The notes under the pieces: model-generated
Databases searched by the model: none
Seen by the model: the letters and a program-made list of their open reading frames with translations, nothing else
Told to the model about the DNA's origin: nothing
Position numbers and translations under genes: made by a program
Origin: Choristoneura fumiferana
Lineage: Eukaryota; Arthropoda; Insecta; Lepidoptera; Tortricidae
DNA length: 64,000 nucleotides
Assembly (NCBI RefSeq): GCF_025370935.1
Contig: NC_133472.1
Span: forward strand, 27,018,401-27,082,400
Direction of reading: 5' to 3'
In this document: in pieces, positions 26,901-37,100 of the stretch
Layout of the letters: every line of letters starts with the position of its first letter
Numbering within the stretch: the stretch's first letter is position 1

Positions 26901-29900
26901 ATTTATCTATGGGAAAAAGTTGTAATTTTTAAGTAAAAGCGTTTCGACTTCAATATTTTCTTTTGTTTATTATATACCACACCTATCAGTATATGACGTA
27001 CGTGTACGTTGAATGAAGCAGACGGCAATAGTGTGGCCAGGGTGTCGCTCGGCGTGGCTCGGGGACTTCAGTCGGTGTTCGGAGCGGCTGACACCGACTA
27101 AAAACATCAGTATTTTCCCCGACGCTCTCCTACTCAAACGACCCTTACCAAGTTCGCGCCCGCTTCACCGCCGGCGAACCACAGAATAACTTTCCTATAA
27201 TGAAAAAGAGTAAAAGCTTCATTCATGAACACGATCATCGTTGTCAGTAAGTACTTTCGAATGCGAATTCCTTTTTTGCGAGTGCATCACCAACTATTAT
27301 GTATATTTTTTTTAAATACAAAGTTGTTAACTGAGAGGGATAATTAATAAGGTGACTTTTTATTATTTCAGTAGGAAAGTTAATATTGGCCTTTTCCAGC
27401 ATTAGTCTAATATAAATCTACATTGGGTCAGAGAACCCGATTCTTCGTGCCCATCATTATTCGTTTTTTTTTCGTCCTAAATCAGAATATTTTCAAGATT
27501 TCTATAGCATTTACTTTGGTGCTTATAGATATACCAGATGTTAGGTGGTGACCACACGAGCACTGCCTGGATCGGGATTGCACAAGAAACGTCACTGTAA
27601 CTAGGACTATATATTTAAATGATTTAAACAAAAAAAAACTTTTTTTTCTTTGAAATCACTGCTGAAACCAAGAAAAGGCAGGAATACGTAGGTACAATAG
27701 AGAATCTAGATTCTTATAAATATTTTATTGTATGTCAATACCAAACGTAAAATGAAATAAACTAAAGAACCATTTTTTAATTAACATCACACTTAATTTT
27801 TAATAGAATAGACGTGATTATATCATATTTCGTTTGTTACGCCCATTTTTACAAAAAAATCGCTGCCCGTGATAAACAATTTAAATAAATTCGAAGAATG
27901 GCTTATTCCATAGGGATAGCGATCTTACCTTTTATATCAACTAGTACGAGTATGTACATACTTGCCATTATCAAATGAGACAAGACATATTATGAAAGTA
28001 AAACTTCAATTTTATCATTACTAGTCTTTACCCGTGGCTCCGCACGCGTAATCTGGTAAATTCCGATATTTCGCAAAAAATCCCAAAATTACGTCGTGAA
28101 TTTCACTAACATAACGATTTTCTAGCAATTGAAATTAGTGGTCAAACGCAAGTATGTTTTCGCAGCGATGCATCGAGATTGTAGTGACAAATTTACCTTA
28201 CATTATTACATAACACTTATATTATATGTCGTATTTTTTACTAATCGATAATCTTACCTACTTCAGTAAACTTTAATCAGTATAGAAGGTACTTATATAC
28301 AAATTAACTTGATATACGAACTTTTTGGGGCGAGTTTGCGGCTCGTCCAAAAGGTAGTGCTCATTACTCGTAGCTACGGTTATGGACACTCTGTAATAAA
28401 GTAAAATTTATTTTATTTTATGTGGTTATATAGCTGGCTTTGCAATTAGGGCACCCGCCACATAAATAATATACGCACGTATAATATACGCAACTATTTG
28501 TGGTTGGTCTCAAGATAAAATGGATTGAAATCGCCCACATGTTCAAGTTTTGGGAGCAAAGGGACGCAATTAAGCGAAGTTAAATTTAATTTGATACAAT
28601 CACCACATTCCGAAATGTCACTCAAACTCGCTCCATTTTCGAATTTAGTACGAAATTGAAAAACCCACCAAAAGCATGTCGGACCATGCTCGGTGTAGGG
28701 TTCCGTAGCCGTTGCTAAAAAATACGACGTGGAAAAGTTTATCAGCAAAAGAACGTATCTCCATATAAGATCTCCTTAGCATTTAAGTAGGTACTCGTAC
28801 GTCCATTTATTGAAAAGCGCATTTTTTGGCAATAACTCAAAAACGGTATATCTGATCATATTGAATTTTAAACCAATTTTGGTTCAAAGTATTTTTTAAG
28901 TTTTACCTTTATGATTTTATTTTTCATATTTTTAGGTTTGTAAACACAATTTTAGACGGGGGACATAATTTTTGCAAGTTGTAAATATGTAATAGCTTTT
29001 ACTTTTTTTGGGTTGAATCGTCTTAGGAGCCAAAAACACTAGGTCCTTGCATTTGTTCATATGTTTTTAGTTTTTAATTTTATATCAGGTGCTTTATAAA
29101 AGATACGGGCGTGCAATCGGGAAAAATCCATTATGGACGATGGGATGGGAGGGTTCAGACAGTGTCGGACTTTCACCGGCTACACGTCTAGAACTCCCTG
29201 GAGCTTACTGCAGAAAGGATAGGGTTGGAAAGGTTTTTTATCTACTCTGATGGTAAGATATCACCACCGCCCATAAACATCTGCAAAACCAGGGGTATTG
29301 CAGATGCGTTGACAACCTAGAGGCCTAAGATGGGATACCTCAAGTGCCAGTAATTTCACCGGCTGTCTTAATCTCCACGCCGAAACACGAGCGCGTGGTA
29401 GCAATCCGGGCGGACCTTGCACAAGGTCCTACCACCTGCTGAAAAGCCGGGAGAGAAGCATGCAATTCTCCCGTTAGGCTCTGCGGGGTGTTTGGGTCAG
29501 TCTTTTTAGTTGATCCCCATTGGTTTCTTCCTTGACCGCTTATACTTAGTTGGTGATTTGTCGGCAGGGCCCACCTTCGCGACATACGGGACCGCTCGGT
29601 GCTACGCCTGTTCGAAGCGACGGACATGGGCGGCGGCGTGTTCCCGGGGGCGGTCGGCGTGGGCTCGCTGGCCATGCCGCCCGGCGCCGCCACCTGCTCT
29701 GGACCGCCCAGTTGGGATCAGGTGACGCTTCTATCTTATACTGCGCTGATTCGTGATAGGAATAATTTTGTTTTTTTAATGCTCCATTGCGCCTTTAACT
29801 GGTTTTACTCCTATTACACTTTCTACTAAGTAAATGATTATTATCGCGACAGTTATGTAAGGCCCTCTTTGTTTAATCTAAGAAAAAAAAAAGAACAGAT

Positions 29901-30271
29901 CAGTCTGTCTCATAAGATAATAGAAACGTAATAGAGTGGTCAAACATGCGTTTAATGTTATATATTTTATACATCCCCTAATTAATGGCCTTATTTAAAA
30001 AAAAAAACAGAGCACAGTGTTACCTATAATCTATAATCAAATAATCACATGTTCAACGATTGTTTAAGCTTTATTACTTATTCCATTTATCTGGTAGCGC
30101 TGAGCACATTCGATAGGTACTTCGAATTGTTCTTAATTTAATTATGATAGCATAGATATCGGAAATGAAGTAAGGTCTTAATTGCTCACAATTTGTTTAT
30201 AGGATCAGAGCTACTTCAGTGAGCCGGAAATAGACTCCGAATACCATCACCAACACGTGCACAAAACAAAG
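6783..30271 (+). CDS. AIP3-domain protein of the sickle-tail/SRCIN1 family (5' part, six exons; continues beyond)
   Basis: Exons 6783-6876, 18176-18321, 20415-20583, 21625-21823, 29568-29721 and 30203-30271 all have GT/AG borders. Their phases (1,0,1,2,0,0) match at every junction and give 277 codons without a stop. Residues 1-31 are Ser/Lys-rich and basic. About 32-136 is Pro/His-rich and probably disordered. About 138-218 is an AIP3 domain, with LFVRSFPKQLTM and YELEDVR followed across the intron by AHLRDIRDRSVLRLFE. Residues 255-277 hold YFSEPEIDSEYHHQH. This arrangement is known from vertebrate sickle tail (KIAA1217) and SRCIN1, scaffold proteins tied to Src signalling and the actin cytoskeleton; in insects the family is often labelled AGAP005037-like. 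No terminal exon or stop was found, so the gene is 3'-partial here. Function in this species is inferred from the family only. Confidence 0.85.
7469..7676 (+). repeat. Direct repeat unit, copy 1
   Basis: About 200 bp reappear almost unchanged at 9734-9933, including 'acgatacctgtagttgtgcg' and 'gtcgctgacacaagcaatat'. Only a handful of differences are visible. There is no coding potential. It may be part of a transposon present twice in the same intron, or a local duplication. Confidence 0.8.
9171..9262 (+). repeat. Three tandem units of about 31 bp
   Basis: Units begin at about 9171, 9203 and 9234, each with 'tgggccggg' followed by a 'ccctgga' core; units two and three share 'cctggacacctctt'. 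The array runs directly into the pyrimidine tract. It is GC-rich against its surroundings. Confidence 0.7.
9255..9660 (+). repeat. Polypyrimidine tract rich in TTCTT words
   Basis: About 400 bases in which T and C heavily predominate, with recurring 'ttctt' and 'cttc' words and no strict period. It looks like a decayed (TTCTT)n simple repeat inside the intron. The biased strand composition could form triplex or unusual structure; this is inference. Confidence 0.7.
9734..9933 (+). repeat. Direct repeat unit, copy 2
   Basis: Second copy of the unit at 7469-7676, in the same orientation about 2.26 kb downstream. Sequence on both sides differs from copy 1, so the duplicated unit is bounded rather than part of a larger segmental duplication. 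Confidence 0.8.
12814..13089 (+). promoter_or_regulatory. Candidate alternative first exon
   Basis: A TATA-like 'ctataaataaag' near 12598 and initiator-like 'tcagt' at 12814 precede an ATG at 12878. It opens a 70-codon frame that reaches a strong donor (GTAAGT) at 13090, in phase 2. The last 80 bases are GC-rich like the true exons. Phase 2 does not fit exon 2 of the AIP3 gene but would fit exon 5. The encoded peptide is Cys-rich and unfamiliar, so it could equally be a non-coding leader. Confidence 0.25.
13795..14584 (-). repeat. Degraded lepidopteran interspersed repeat
   Basis: Several broken segments carry words of a repeat seen repeatedly in the window: 'gggaactttacaatttc', 'ccgcgggaac' and the terminal 'gaagccgcgggcaaaagcta' at 14565-14584. 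Sister fragments lie at 11199, 22128-22550, 26230-26275, 28022, 45230, 50695 and 63425. Such fragments are common in moth and butterfly genomes; I cannot assign class (Helitron-like or LINE) from sequence alone. Confidence 0.55.
14768..15205 (+). mobile_element. LINE/SINE 3'-tail fragment
   Basis: Two blocks, 'gggtggtaggacctagtgca' onward and 'taggttggtaacgcacctgc' onward, belong to a lepidopteran non-LTR tail also found inverted at 29222-29470 and 52664-52792. A GA microsatellite separates them. No open frame of a reverse transcriptase remains. Confidence 0.6.
14909..14940 (+). repeat. (AG)16 microsatellite
   Basis: Uninterrupted AG dinucleotide run inside the LINE/SINE tail fragment. Runs of this type mutate in length quickly. 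Confidence 0.95.
16762..16930 (+). repeat. Hydrophobic-ORF repeat, copy 1
   Basis: The plus strand reads AVNSGCIIQTIFLVIFVL before a stop, closely matching AVTSCCIIQIIFLAIFVL at 56784-56876. DNA similarity continues past the stop ('acattgaa' block and flanks), so this is probably a dispersed repeat or an old duplicated gene fragment rather than an independent gene. The family is not recognised. Confidence 0.4.
17419..17835. mobile_element. Foldback element with internal tandem units
   Basis: The arm at 17452-17513 (with 'aatgtgtttttcagg') is the imperfect inverse of 17587-17653 (with 'catgaaaaacacattcc'). Downstream, two diverged 75-bp units (17672-17748 and 17755-17828) share 'cgcagtgacgt' and 'cgtaa.cgtca'. 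The 116-codon minus-strand frame that spans this is a by-product of the repeats. Probably a non-autonomous DNA transposon. Confidence 0.55.
18176..18321 (+). CDS. AIP3 gene, exon 2
   Basis: Begins after a pyrimidine-rich acceptor and completes a glycine codon to read GLSDGEASRGPARTRG, then a His/Pro-rich stretch ending HEME. It is very GC-rich against its introns. It ends on a codon boundary before GTACTT. Content is low complexity, probably disordered. Confidence 0.8.
18322..20414 (+). other. AIP3 gene intron 2
   Basis: Contains the foldback MITE at 19798-20167. The rest (18322-19797) shows no supported gene; the open frames at 18759-19557 have no recognisable domain. Confidence 0.6.
19798..20167. 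mobile_element. Foldback MITE, 370 bp
   Basis: Left end 'tgtgttaccggcagcc' mirrors right end 'ggctgccagtaacaca'. The arms continue as inverse copies through 'acgtatttctgtaactta', 'ttaattaataaactaaaatt' and 'tgccagcaatgta' almost to the centre, so nearly the whole element can fold into one hairpin. No coding capacity. Confidence 0.85.
20415..20583 (+). CDS. AIP3 gene, exon 3
   Basis: Reads PPLPRGYAPSSALLFDDDPG, then IMSEVETASTGFRRGGKQRSS and a Thr/Ser-rich segment ending TLERPL. It enters on a codon boundary and leaves in phase 1 at GTAAGC, matching exons 2 and 4. The segment just before the AIP3 domain in this family is usually serine-rich and phosphorylatable; that role is inferred. Confidence 0.85.
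20689..21017. mobile_element. Foldback MITE of the 'gaagtcggtt' family
   Basis: Left arm 'aaccgacttcaaaaaccttg' onward is the inverse of the right arm ending 'aaggcttttggagccggtt'; both carry 'cttctagtttga(t/a)gtcggtgc'. A further 'tttgaagtcggttaaaaa' fragment lies at 21424-21445. Lies in intron 3. Confidence 0.75.
21625..21823 (+). CDS. AIP3 gene, exon 4 (core of AIP3 domain)
   Basis: Encodes LVFLQYRNETKRALLPNEI, then LFVRSFPKQLTMQYMDSP, VKIYIHDSSKDMFYELEDV. This is the most strongly conserved part of the family and the main basis for naming the gene. It enters in phase 1 after a long T-tract acceptor and leaves in phase 2 at GTAAGC; the split codon becomes Arg with exon 5. Confidence 0.92.
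22128..22550 (+). repeat. Head-to-tail dimer of an interspersed repeat
   Basis: Two units of about 205-220 bp (from 22128 and 22332) each run from 'tagtgtttacccgcggct'-like sequence to 'cggaataaaaagtag(c/g)ct'. The second unit is closer to the consensus seen elsewhere. A related start lies at 28022. Confidence 0.7.
23922..25209 (-). mobile_element. mariner transposon, full length (about 1288 bp)
   Basis: Inverted ends share 'gggtcatgccaaaagaaatt' and are flanked on both sides by TA (23920-23921 and 25210-25211), the mariner target. The empty-site sequence in the related repeat at 48242-48857 confirms the borders. It carries one transposase frame on the minus strand, broken only by three in-frame stops. 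It belongs to the Tc1/mariner superfamily, DD34D mariner group. Confidence 0.95.
23950..25038 (-). pseudogene. mariner transposase (three in-frame TGA stops)
   Basis: A single continuous frame of 362 codons from an ATG at 25038, with no frameshift but TGA stops after MELSRRVF, after TGDKT and after RTANSE. The N-terminal helix-turn-helix region holds GKSACSRATVFSWF and the linker GRPPTA. The catalytic triad is visible as D in LTGDKT, D in HHDNAAPHTS and D in APCDFYLYP, with 34 residues between the last two, the DD34D hallmark. The first acid is followed by K where the family usually has E. Two stops replace expected Trp codons. Non-functional unless stops are read through; a trans-mobilised passenger at best. 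A cecropia/irritans-type relationship is likely but unresolved. Confidence 0.92.
25744..25941. mobile_element. Foldback MITE, 198 bp, 'gatatcgg' family
   Basis: Ends 'agagcgttttcagattatcc' and its inverse at 25922-25941. The interior is rich in 'ccgatatcgg' palindromes arranged symmetrically, so the element folds back along most of its length. No coding capacity. Confidence 0.85.
27067..27246 (+). CDS. AIP3 gene, alternative first exon (ATG 27200)
   Basis: An arthropod initiator-like 'cttcagtcgg' at 27066 opens a GC-rich stretch with no ATG until 27200. That ATG starts MKKSKSFIHEHDHRC and runs to a perfect donor (GTAAGT) at 27247, leaving in phase 2. Exon 5 enters in phase 2, and joining gives a Gln codon followed by AHLRDIRDRSVLRL. 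The product would lack the first 200 residues, including most of the AIP3 domain. The basic start MKKSKS recalls the Lys/Ser-rich exon 1. Evidence is positional and phase-based only; no transcript was available. Confidence 0.5.
29222..29470 (-). mobile_element. LINE/SINE 3'-tail fragment, inverted
   Basis: Contains 'tcaccaccgcccata' and 'gcagatgcgttgacaacct' (compare 52664-52792), then 'gtggtagcaatccgggcgg' and 'aaggtcctaccacctgct' (inverse of 14768-14820). Same family as 14768-15205. It lies about 100 bp before exon 5 of the AIP3 gene. Confidence 0.65.
29568..29721 (+). CDS. AIP3 gene, exon 5 (end of AIP3 domain)
   Basis: Completes Arg then AHLRDIRDRSVLRLFEATD, the C-terminal end of the AIP3 domain, followed by a Gly/Ala/Pro-rich segment to SGPPSWDQ. 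It enters in phase 2 and leaves on a codon boundary at GTGACG. It is the junction partner for both exon 4 and the alternative first exon at 27.2 kb. Confidence 0.88.
30203..30271 (+). CDS. AIP3 gene, exon 6
   Basis: Short exon reading DQSYFSEPEIDSEYHHQHVH KTK with consensus borders (AG before 30203, GTAAGT after). The acidic/aromatic SYFSEPE segment with a following His cluster appears conserved in the family. No stop: translation continues in an exon not identified in the window. Confidence 0.82.
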
Positions 30272-30934
30272 GTAAGTGACCTTTCCTCGCGTTGTCTACT
30301 TTTGCATAAAATATTCGGGTGTCTACGTTAGTCGATTAAGTTACCGGTGCTCGGCAAAAGTAGCGCAGCAATCGACTAATTACACCCATTCGGGGAGCAA
30401 TGATTGCCCCAAATTTAGCCTGTCTGGGATATGTCGTTAGTAACCTAACTTAGATGTATTATAACTTTTCCAAATAAGCATATTGCTGATTATTCGGTCA
30501 TCTATTATGTCGGTTCCAATAAAACACATACCTAACTTTGTTTATTAAAAAAAGAAACAGCAAGTTTTTTAACTTTTATTCTTATTAATAAGTAACATAG
30601 TAAGTAAAATTCATGAACTAAAATATTACGAGTAATTATGCATATTTAAGTAAGGAGTACTTAACTACTTTATATTTTATCTACAGGCTTATGTACTAAA
30701 ATAAATTAGTCAAAATGACTTCTAAATGGCAAGCTTCATCGAAGCAACCGTCCGATTAAGTATGTCAAAGTCTCATTTTTGCTAGTCTTGAATTATCCAT
30801 AAATACATGATCGTAAGTAACTAATGCTTTGTAAAACAATCCTTGGTCCCTCTAGTATTCTAACTTGTACGTTTAACAATATAATTTTCATAATCATTTT
30901 GTATTCATTTATCGTATGGACTAAGTTTTAGCTT
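30272..30934. other. Gap between AIP3 exon 6 and the pentraxin gene 3' end
   Basis: AT-rich; no exon seen on either strand. The 3' UTR of the minus-strand pentraxin gene should lie here; a 'gataaa' (minus strand) near 30908 is a weak poly(A) signal candidate, and AATAAA-type signals on the minus strand occur near 30541 and 30576. Confidence 0.4.
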
Positions 30935-31108
30935 CTAAAATGCTCTGCATATAGGTAATCCTTTGTAATAGTGCGCGCCACTGTGGAGTTTCTTAGGAGT
31001 AGATCTCCATGAAAGCACGAGCGCTTTCTTGAACGGCTCCGAGGAGCAGCTGCTGCAGACTTGCATCACTGCCTTAACTTCGGCTTCGGCGGGCTCACGC
31101 TCGTCTAC
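30935..31108 (-). CDS. Pentraxin gene 1, exon 8 (C-terminus)
   Basis: Reads VDEREPAEAEVKAVMQVC then CSSCSSEPFKKALVLSWRST, ending GAHYYKGLPICRAF and TAG. The pattern C..PFxK...L..W..TP.KL..GA.Y....C.F recurs at the end of gene 2, marking a conserved C-terminal module of unknown role, possibly a disulphide-stabilised cap. Confidence 0.85.
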   Translation of the reverse strand, partial: VDEREPAEAEVKAVMQVCSSCSSEPFKKALVLSWRSTPKKLHSGAHYYKGLPICRAF

Positions 31109-34100
31109 CTGTAATGTCGAATAAAACGTGGAAATCATAATAGTTACTGCGATATTCAGGATGTGAATTTAAGTTTGATTTTGAAGAATTCGAGCCAAAA
31201 TAGAATAACTTTCTCTGCACTTACGGTTTCTTTCTGTAAATTTTGAACTGGGAGATTCCCCACAACTCCAGCAAGTCCACTCATTAGGGACTGCTGGAAC
31301 AATCTATCGTCATTGTCCTCGGCTAAACTTGGACTTAACAAGGCCTCATCTACGATCGATCCGTCTGACAGGGCGACCAAACCCCTTTTTTCTTTCTTTC
31401 CTGAAACATAATATTCAATATTAAGTAATAATAAAAAAATGTTTAATTTATTACGATATGTAATTGGGTTCAGTCAAGTTTTATCTTAATTATCACCAGT
31501 ATGAAACAATTTATATACCTGAACTGGTTTCTTCTAATTCTTTTTCAGGATTATCTCTTTTATCACGTTTCTTGGAATCGCGCTTGAATAAATTATGTGA
31601 AGAAGTATCATCAATGTATTGCACATTTGCTGGGTTGAGTAAAGATCCGGACAGAGATACTGTAGAGAAGACCTTAGAGGGCCCTACAGACTGTCGGACT
31701 GGGAAACTGTGGCTCGGACTAGAAGATCCAGGCAGTTCAGCGAGAGCAATTTGAGGGATCCTGTTGCTAGTTTGTGTTCCAGGAATCTGGTGTACGCTAT
31801 TCAGAAGCTGTTCTGAAACAATTCTGTTTCCCAATTGTCCATTTATATACCCTTGTTGGAGCTGAAGCCCATTGGGAAGATGGGCCGGGATAATTTGCTG
31901 TTGCTGCTGAACACCAGCAATATTTAGGTTTTGTGGGCGTTGCAACTGGCCACCGATCAAGAAGTTGCCGTTTCCCAGCGGAGTGGCCTCCGGCTGCGGG
32001 GGCTCGGTGACAGCTTCCGCGGAGGCTTCCAGCGGGCTCCCGTCGTGTTTGAAGTGGTGAGCGTGGTGATGTTTGTGGTCTTTGTGAGCCTTTCCCGCAG
32101 TCAAAGCCACGTGATATAGTTGTAGCATTGTTATTTCACCCATCAATCCCGATTGTTGTTCTGCATAAAAATGTCATCAACAAAAATTCAAAAAAAGGAG
32201 AATATTTTATTACAATGTATACTGAAAAATAACCCGAAATATTTTAGAATTCACCTGATTGACATTTCAAATAAAGTTTCGGAAATATTTTTATTTATTT
32301 ATTGATAATAAATATGCATTATATACTTTAGAATTCACTTGATTGATTGGTACATTAATAAAAAAAACGAGTGCGAGTCAGATTCGCAATTGTACATTTT
32401 TGCTGATGCCGGGACAAAGTATTAAGTAAATTAAATTCGTGGATGAGTACTCGTAATAAATACAAATCCACGAATTGCCGTTTCTGCTGAGGCATATAAC
32501 GCAAATTTTCTCCAATAATGCGAGAAAATAAATATTAGATAGTATGATTGAAAATAAATATTAGATAGTATGTTTTAAAATTTAATGTTTTTGGCCGTAT
32601 ACTTTCCCGCGATATTTTTTTATACACGACACGACTCTTAATGTCATTTTCTTAAAAATAATTATTTAATTTAAAATAAAATTTTATTATATTAATTAAA
32701 AATATAAATTTAAATGCAATAAATTATAATTAAAGTTTAAAGTTGACGCTTTTTAGTTAATTCGGCGATTAAGTTTTATTACCTATGTTTTTGGTTACCT
32801 GAATTGTGCTTGAACTCGAAATATTAAAAAAAAAGAGTGAAACTGTTTGAGACATCTTTAAATACACATAGTAGAAGGAGTTTATTGATCTTTACAAACA
32901 TTTTGGCTGTTTGGATTGACATAGCTTTGACAAAACGTGCAAGTTAAAAACATTTCCGAGTATATTAGAGAAAATTAAAAATAATAATATGTTTCCTGTA
33001 TAATTTGTTTCGGTAGCGACTATTGCCGCACGTAAATATTATGCGCAAATTTCTGCTGTCTATTCTATTACGATTGTCGAGACAGACAAACAGACGGACA
33101 GTGAAGCGACAGTAATAGGGTTCCGTTTCTCCCCGTATAGGTACGGAACCCTTAAAAGAGGCATTAAATTTTGATTGTTACTCACTGAAAGTCGGTTCTA
33201 ATCCGTCTTTTCTGTATAGGAGGCTCTGTTCTTGACCGGAGACTGCAACGCCGCCTCCTTTGATGACATGACCCACCAACTGAAATCATTTCATGCCCAA
33301 TTTTGATAAAACATAATATACTTACTCGTACCTACCTACTTACATACTTTTACTTCATTAATGTAATAGTACATTACTGCAGAGACCAGCAAGTAAGCCA
33401 TCCTGGACGAGTAGAAGTTTGATCAATGATACGAGGCCAGGATGGCAATTACTGGTCGAAGCTTGTATAGTGCTTTTCTGAAAATTTGATGATGACGGTG
33501 ATACTGAAATGACGGTGATTATAATGTGATGGTGATGATGATGATGATGATGATGATGGTGGTGGTTGATAGTGATGATGATGATTGTTAGTGATGATGA
33601 TGATGATGATGGTCGTTGATGGTGACGATGATGATGATGGTTGGTAGTGATGGTGACGATGATGATGGTGATGATGATAAAGATGACATTGACCCATTTC
33701 AAAATACTAGTTAACTACACCCAACACTGCCGCTCGGCCCGCGCGCTGTTTGTAACGGGTTCCAAATTTTGAAAGGAACCCGTTACTGTCCAGTAAGTAA
33801 TTTTCATACTTTTACATACATTTCATACATACATAAGTAAACTTGATACAGTTTTTAGGCATAGTTAAATGGATTAGGTTAGTTATTGATGGCTGTATAT
33901 ATATATTACCTTCGACATTTTTTGGGTGTGGAATGGTAAACTCAATGGATCAGTGGCAAACTAGAAGAATCCGCTGAATAAGACTTATAGTCCGACCAGG
34001 ATTTAAAAAAACCGATTGTTGAAAAGTGTCGATTGTGCGTGGTCTATTTCTTGGATATTGTGAGTTATTTGTGTAAAATGCCAAAAACTATTAAAAGTTA

Positions 34101-37100
34101 CTTAAGAAAAGTGATATACAATATGACGAAATATTTTTCGAAGAGAAAGTCTGAAGGATTCATTCTATTTCCTCTAAATAACATCACCGACCTTGTTGTC
34201 AACATGTCTTGTAGTACGTCATATAGTGTGTACAATAGAAATTGGCTAAGAATTACCTTATTATTAATGTAAGCAGCAGTGATAGAAAACTTCTAGATTT
34301 AAAACACAAATAGTCCGATATATCTAGTAGTAGTTAGTATCAAAACGAAACGCAACTGGTCCACGTCCATGCCATCAACATGCCTAAAAATCATCTGGCT
34401 AAATTCGCACCTAGTCGAATACATAAGACAAGGAATCAATGTTGGTAATTAATACTAAGGGCCTGTTTCACCACTTGTACTAACATTTAGTATCAGATAA
34501 AAGTAATGCCGTCTTTGCTTATTTGGACAAAACAAACATAGACGGCATCACTGATATCCGTTACTTAAAGTTAGTCGACAAATTGTGAAACGGTAAGGTC
34601 CTAAATGATTACTATTAAAATTAAAATTAGTGGTTTTATTTATTTATTTTATTGTATGTATTTAAATCGGACCATAACTACCGCGCCACTTGACAGTAAA
34701 TTTTAAATATGGCGTCGCCACTCCAAGGGCTATTATAATATTTTATACTAGCCAATTCGCATATGTACGACCGTAGTTAGTGTTGCTATAATTATTGGTA
34801 GGTAATATAGCGCCCCCAGAGCAGGTTTATTATATTCCTGGTCGGGCTTTAAGTACTTAAGTATTTATTTTATTAATTTGGGGTTAAGTTAGAATATCGG
34901 AACATAAATTGATCAAAATCAGTAAGAAAATGGATTCATCCACTCTAATTGTTCCAAATTTGTTCAATCAAAACAAATTTGTTCTCAGGATCTAATTTAA
35001 TTTACTGAAAGTCATACCCTGTTGTGGAACCCTCTTCCAACTCGCTCTGCGTCAACCCAAATCTGCCATTCTCCAGTTTTCCCGTTCCATGATTGGCATG
35101 AATGATACCAGCTACAAAAATAAACAAATGTAATGACTTTATAAAAATACCGGGTGTGGCCTGTAATATGAGCAAATAATTAAAACATAGATCATACTCC
35201 TCAAACTGAACAACATTAGTTCAGCGACTTTTAATTTTTCTTTTTTAATTTTTATTACACTTTAAAGTTTATTCGAAGAAGCAATTTAAAGCAAAAAGTT
35301 TGGTGTTTGTAGCATGATAGGCGAAATCAGTTGAGTTCTAGGATGGCGTACATTGATAGCAGTATTTAATTTGCATGAAAAAAGGATTTTTTTTATAAGT
35401 CGCTGAACTAATGTTGTTCAGTTTGACGAGGACGATCTATGATTTAATTTTTTGCTCGTCTTACAGGCCACACCCGGTAGAGATACATTGTCATCATCCT
35501 GGAACTATAATACATCCAACTGCTGAGCATATTCCTCCTTTGAGAATGAGAGGACCTGGGCCGCAGTTACTTTCCTAAGTACGCGTAGGAACGCGGGCCC
35601 AGTGCGGATCAGCAACTTCACACACACGACTAAACTGCTTCCCAAGGGGTGCGGGTTTCTGTAGTTACGATGTTTTCCTTTACCGTAAAGTTCATGGTCA
35701 ATTTCAAATGTAATTTTGCACATGTATTTTGAAAAACTTAGAGTTCCGAGCCCGGATTCGACCCCACACTCCTCTGCTTGAGAGACCTTAGGTCAAACCA
35801 CTAGGCCACCACGCACTGTAACAGTTTTTATGAAAATATGCTCAAGTCATTAAATTCGTTATACATAAACTTAATAATAATATTTGCGGTCTTACTCATT
35901 AACTTAAAGTTACCTACTGATTACCACGGCCGACTGTTGCCATACGAGTATAGTCGAAAAGTCGAGGTAAATAAAATTGTACTTTTGCGCGATGAGGTAC
36001 AGGCGATGAGGTAATATTAATATACGAAACGAGAACTCACCATAAAATCGCAAGATTCCCGAATATTGTCAGTTGAGCAATAAAAAGTATTCTGAATAAA
36101 AATTATTAGATTGGTGGACAATAAAAGAACATACCTATTGGCACACTTACAAAACAACACAGCCTTGAAAGCTGTGACAAATCTTGACACATTGTGAAAT
36201 TTCAAGATATTGTTACGAGAAACGATCAAGTTACTAAAAAACGATGTATGTGCTTTCGGTTTAGGTATTAATCTTACCGTCAGTTAAGGTGTTACCAGCA
36301 CATAGGGCATATTTCGCATTTTGTTCATCAAAACTTAAGACAAAAAGCCTAAGCCACAAAATTGTTAAATATTACAGCTTAAACAAGAAATAATTTGCAG
36401 AAATGGGATTTTTGTTGGGTTACATCAGATCAGCGACGGATAACTCTTAACTTTAAAATTAAATAGTCACTAAGCCCTCATGATCTTTCAAGGAAATCCA
36501 GTCAACCTTGAATACGAGTAATAGAGATTAATCTCAAACGAGGGTACATATAAAGCTTTCTCTTTGACCCAAATGATTTGACAACTTTGTTCATTTAAAT
36601 AATATCAAAATGCAAGTTAGTAGCTAAGTTACTACAATTTCATATCAGATAGACACACATTACTCAATAAGCAACGTCAACTTGCGTTAGTTTTTGCAAT
36701 TGTTGATCAAGTTAATTGCAATCTAATTAAGCCATCGTAAAGATACATCCTGTCTATGCGGTTTTGAGCACTTACGTGTTTAATTTCAAAGGATAATTAA
36801 GCCTGAAGAAAGTCTGTCCGTGAATAGCCATGCTGAAATAACTGGCTTCTGCAGTGTTCGATATCCAAGCTGAAATTTCCTTGGGGCTGTCTTCGACTGT
36901 AATTACACGCAACAAACAATTAATTCCGTTTATACTTTATCATTCATATTCTTTTTAAAGAAATAGTAGGTACCTGAGCGACCTAGCTTTGCTCGGAGTT
37001 TATTCTTTATGTTAGGTCAGTTATGTTTTTTTGGAGAATGTAGATACATATTTACGAGTAAATAAACTTAAAAAGTAAAACTTGAAACTTTGTAAAACTA

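Larger units (their letters stand above)
21824..29567 (+). other. AIP3 gene intron 4 (7.7 kb)
   Basis: Holds a tandem repeat dimer (22128-22550), an old repeat with a mariner inserted in it (23434-25376), a foldback MITE (25744-25941), an alternative first exon (27067-27246), 'gggttccgtagcc' fragments (28655-28725) and a LINE/SINE tail (29222-29470). The remaining sequence, for example 22560-23430 and 27250-28020, shows nothing I can identify. Confidence 0.7.

Noticed and set aside
28494..28748. 84-codon minus-strand frame
   Set aside because: It crosses a 'gggttccgtagcc' repeat fragment ('tcggaccatgctcggtgtag') and has no domain.
31464..32119. Plus-strand frames antisense to pentraxin gene 1
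   Set aside because: They lie opposite confirmed exons and have no features of their own.
33358..33702. His- and Ser-rich proteins on the minus strand
   Set aside because: They are direct translations of the ATG/GAT microsatellite.
35505..35723. 72-codon minus-strand frame
   Set aside because: It is the body of the tRNA-derived SINE.
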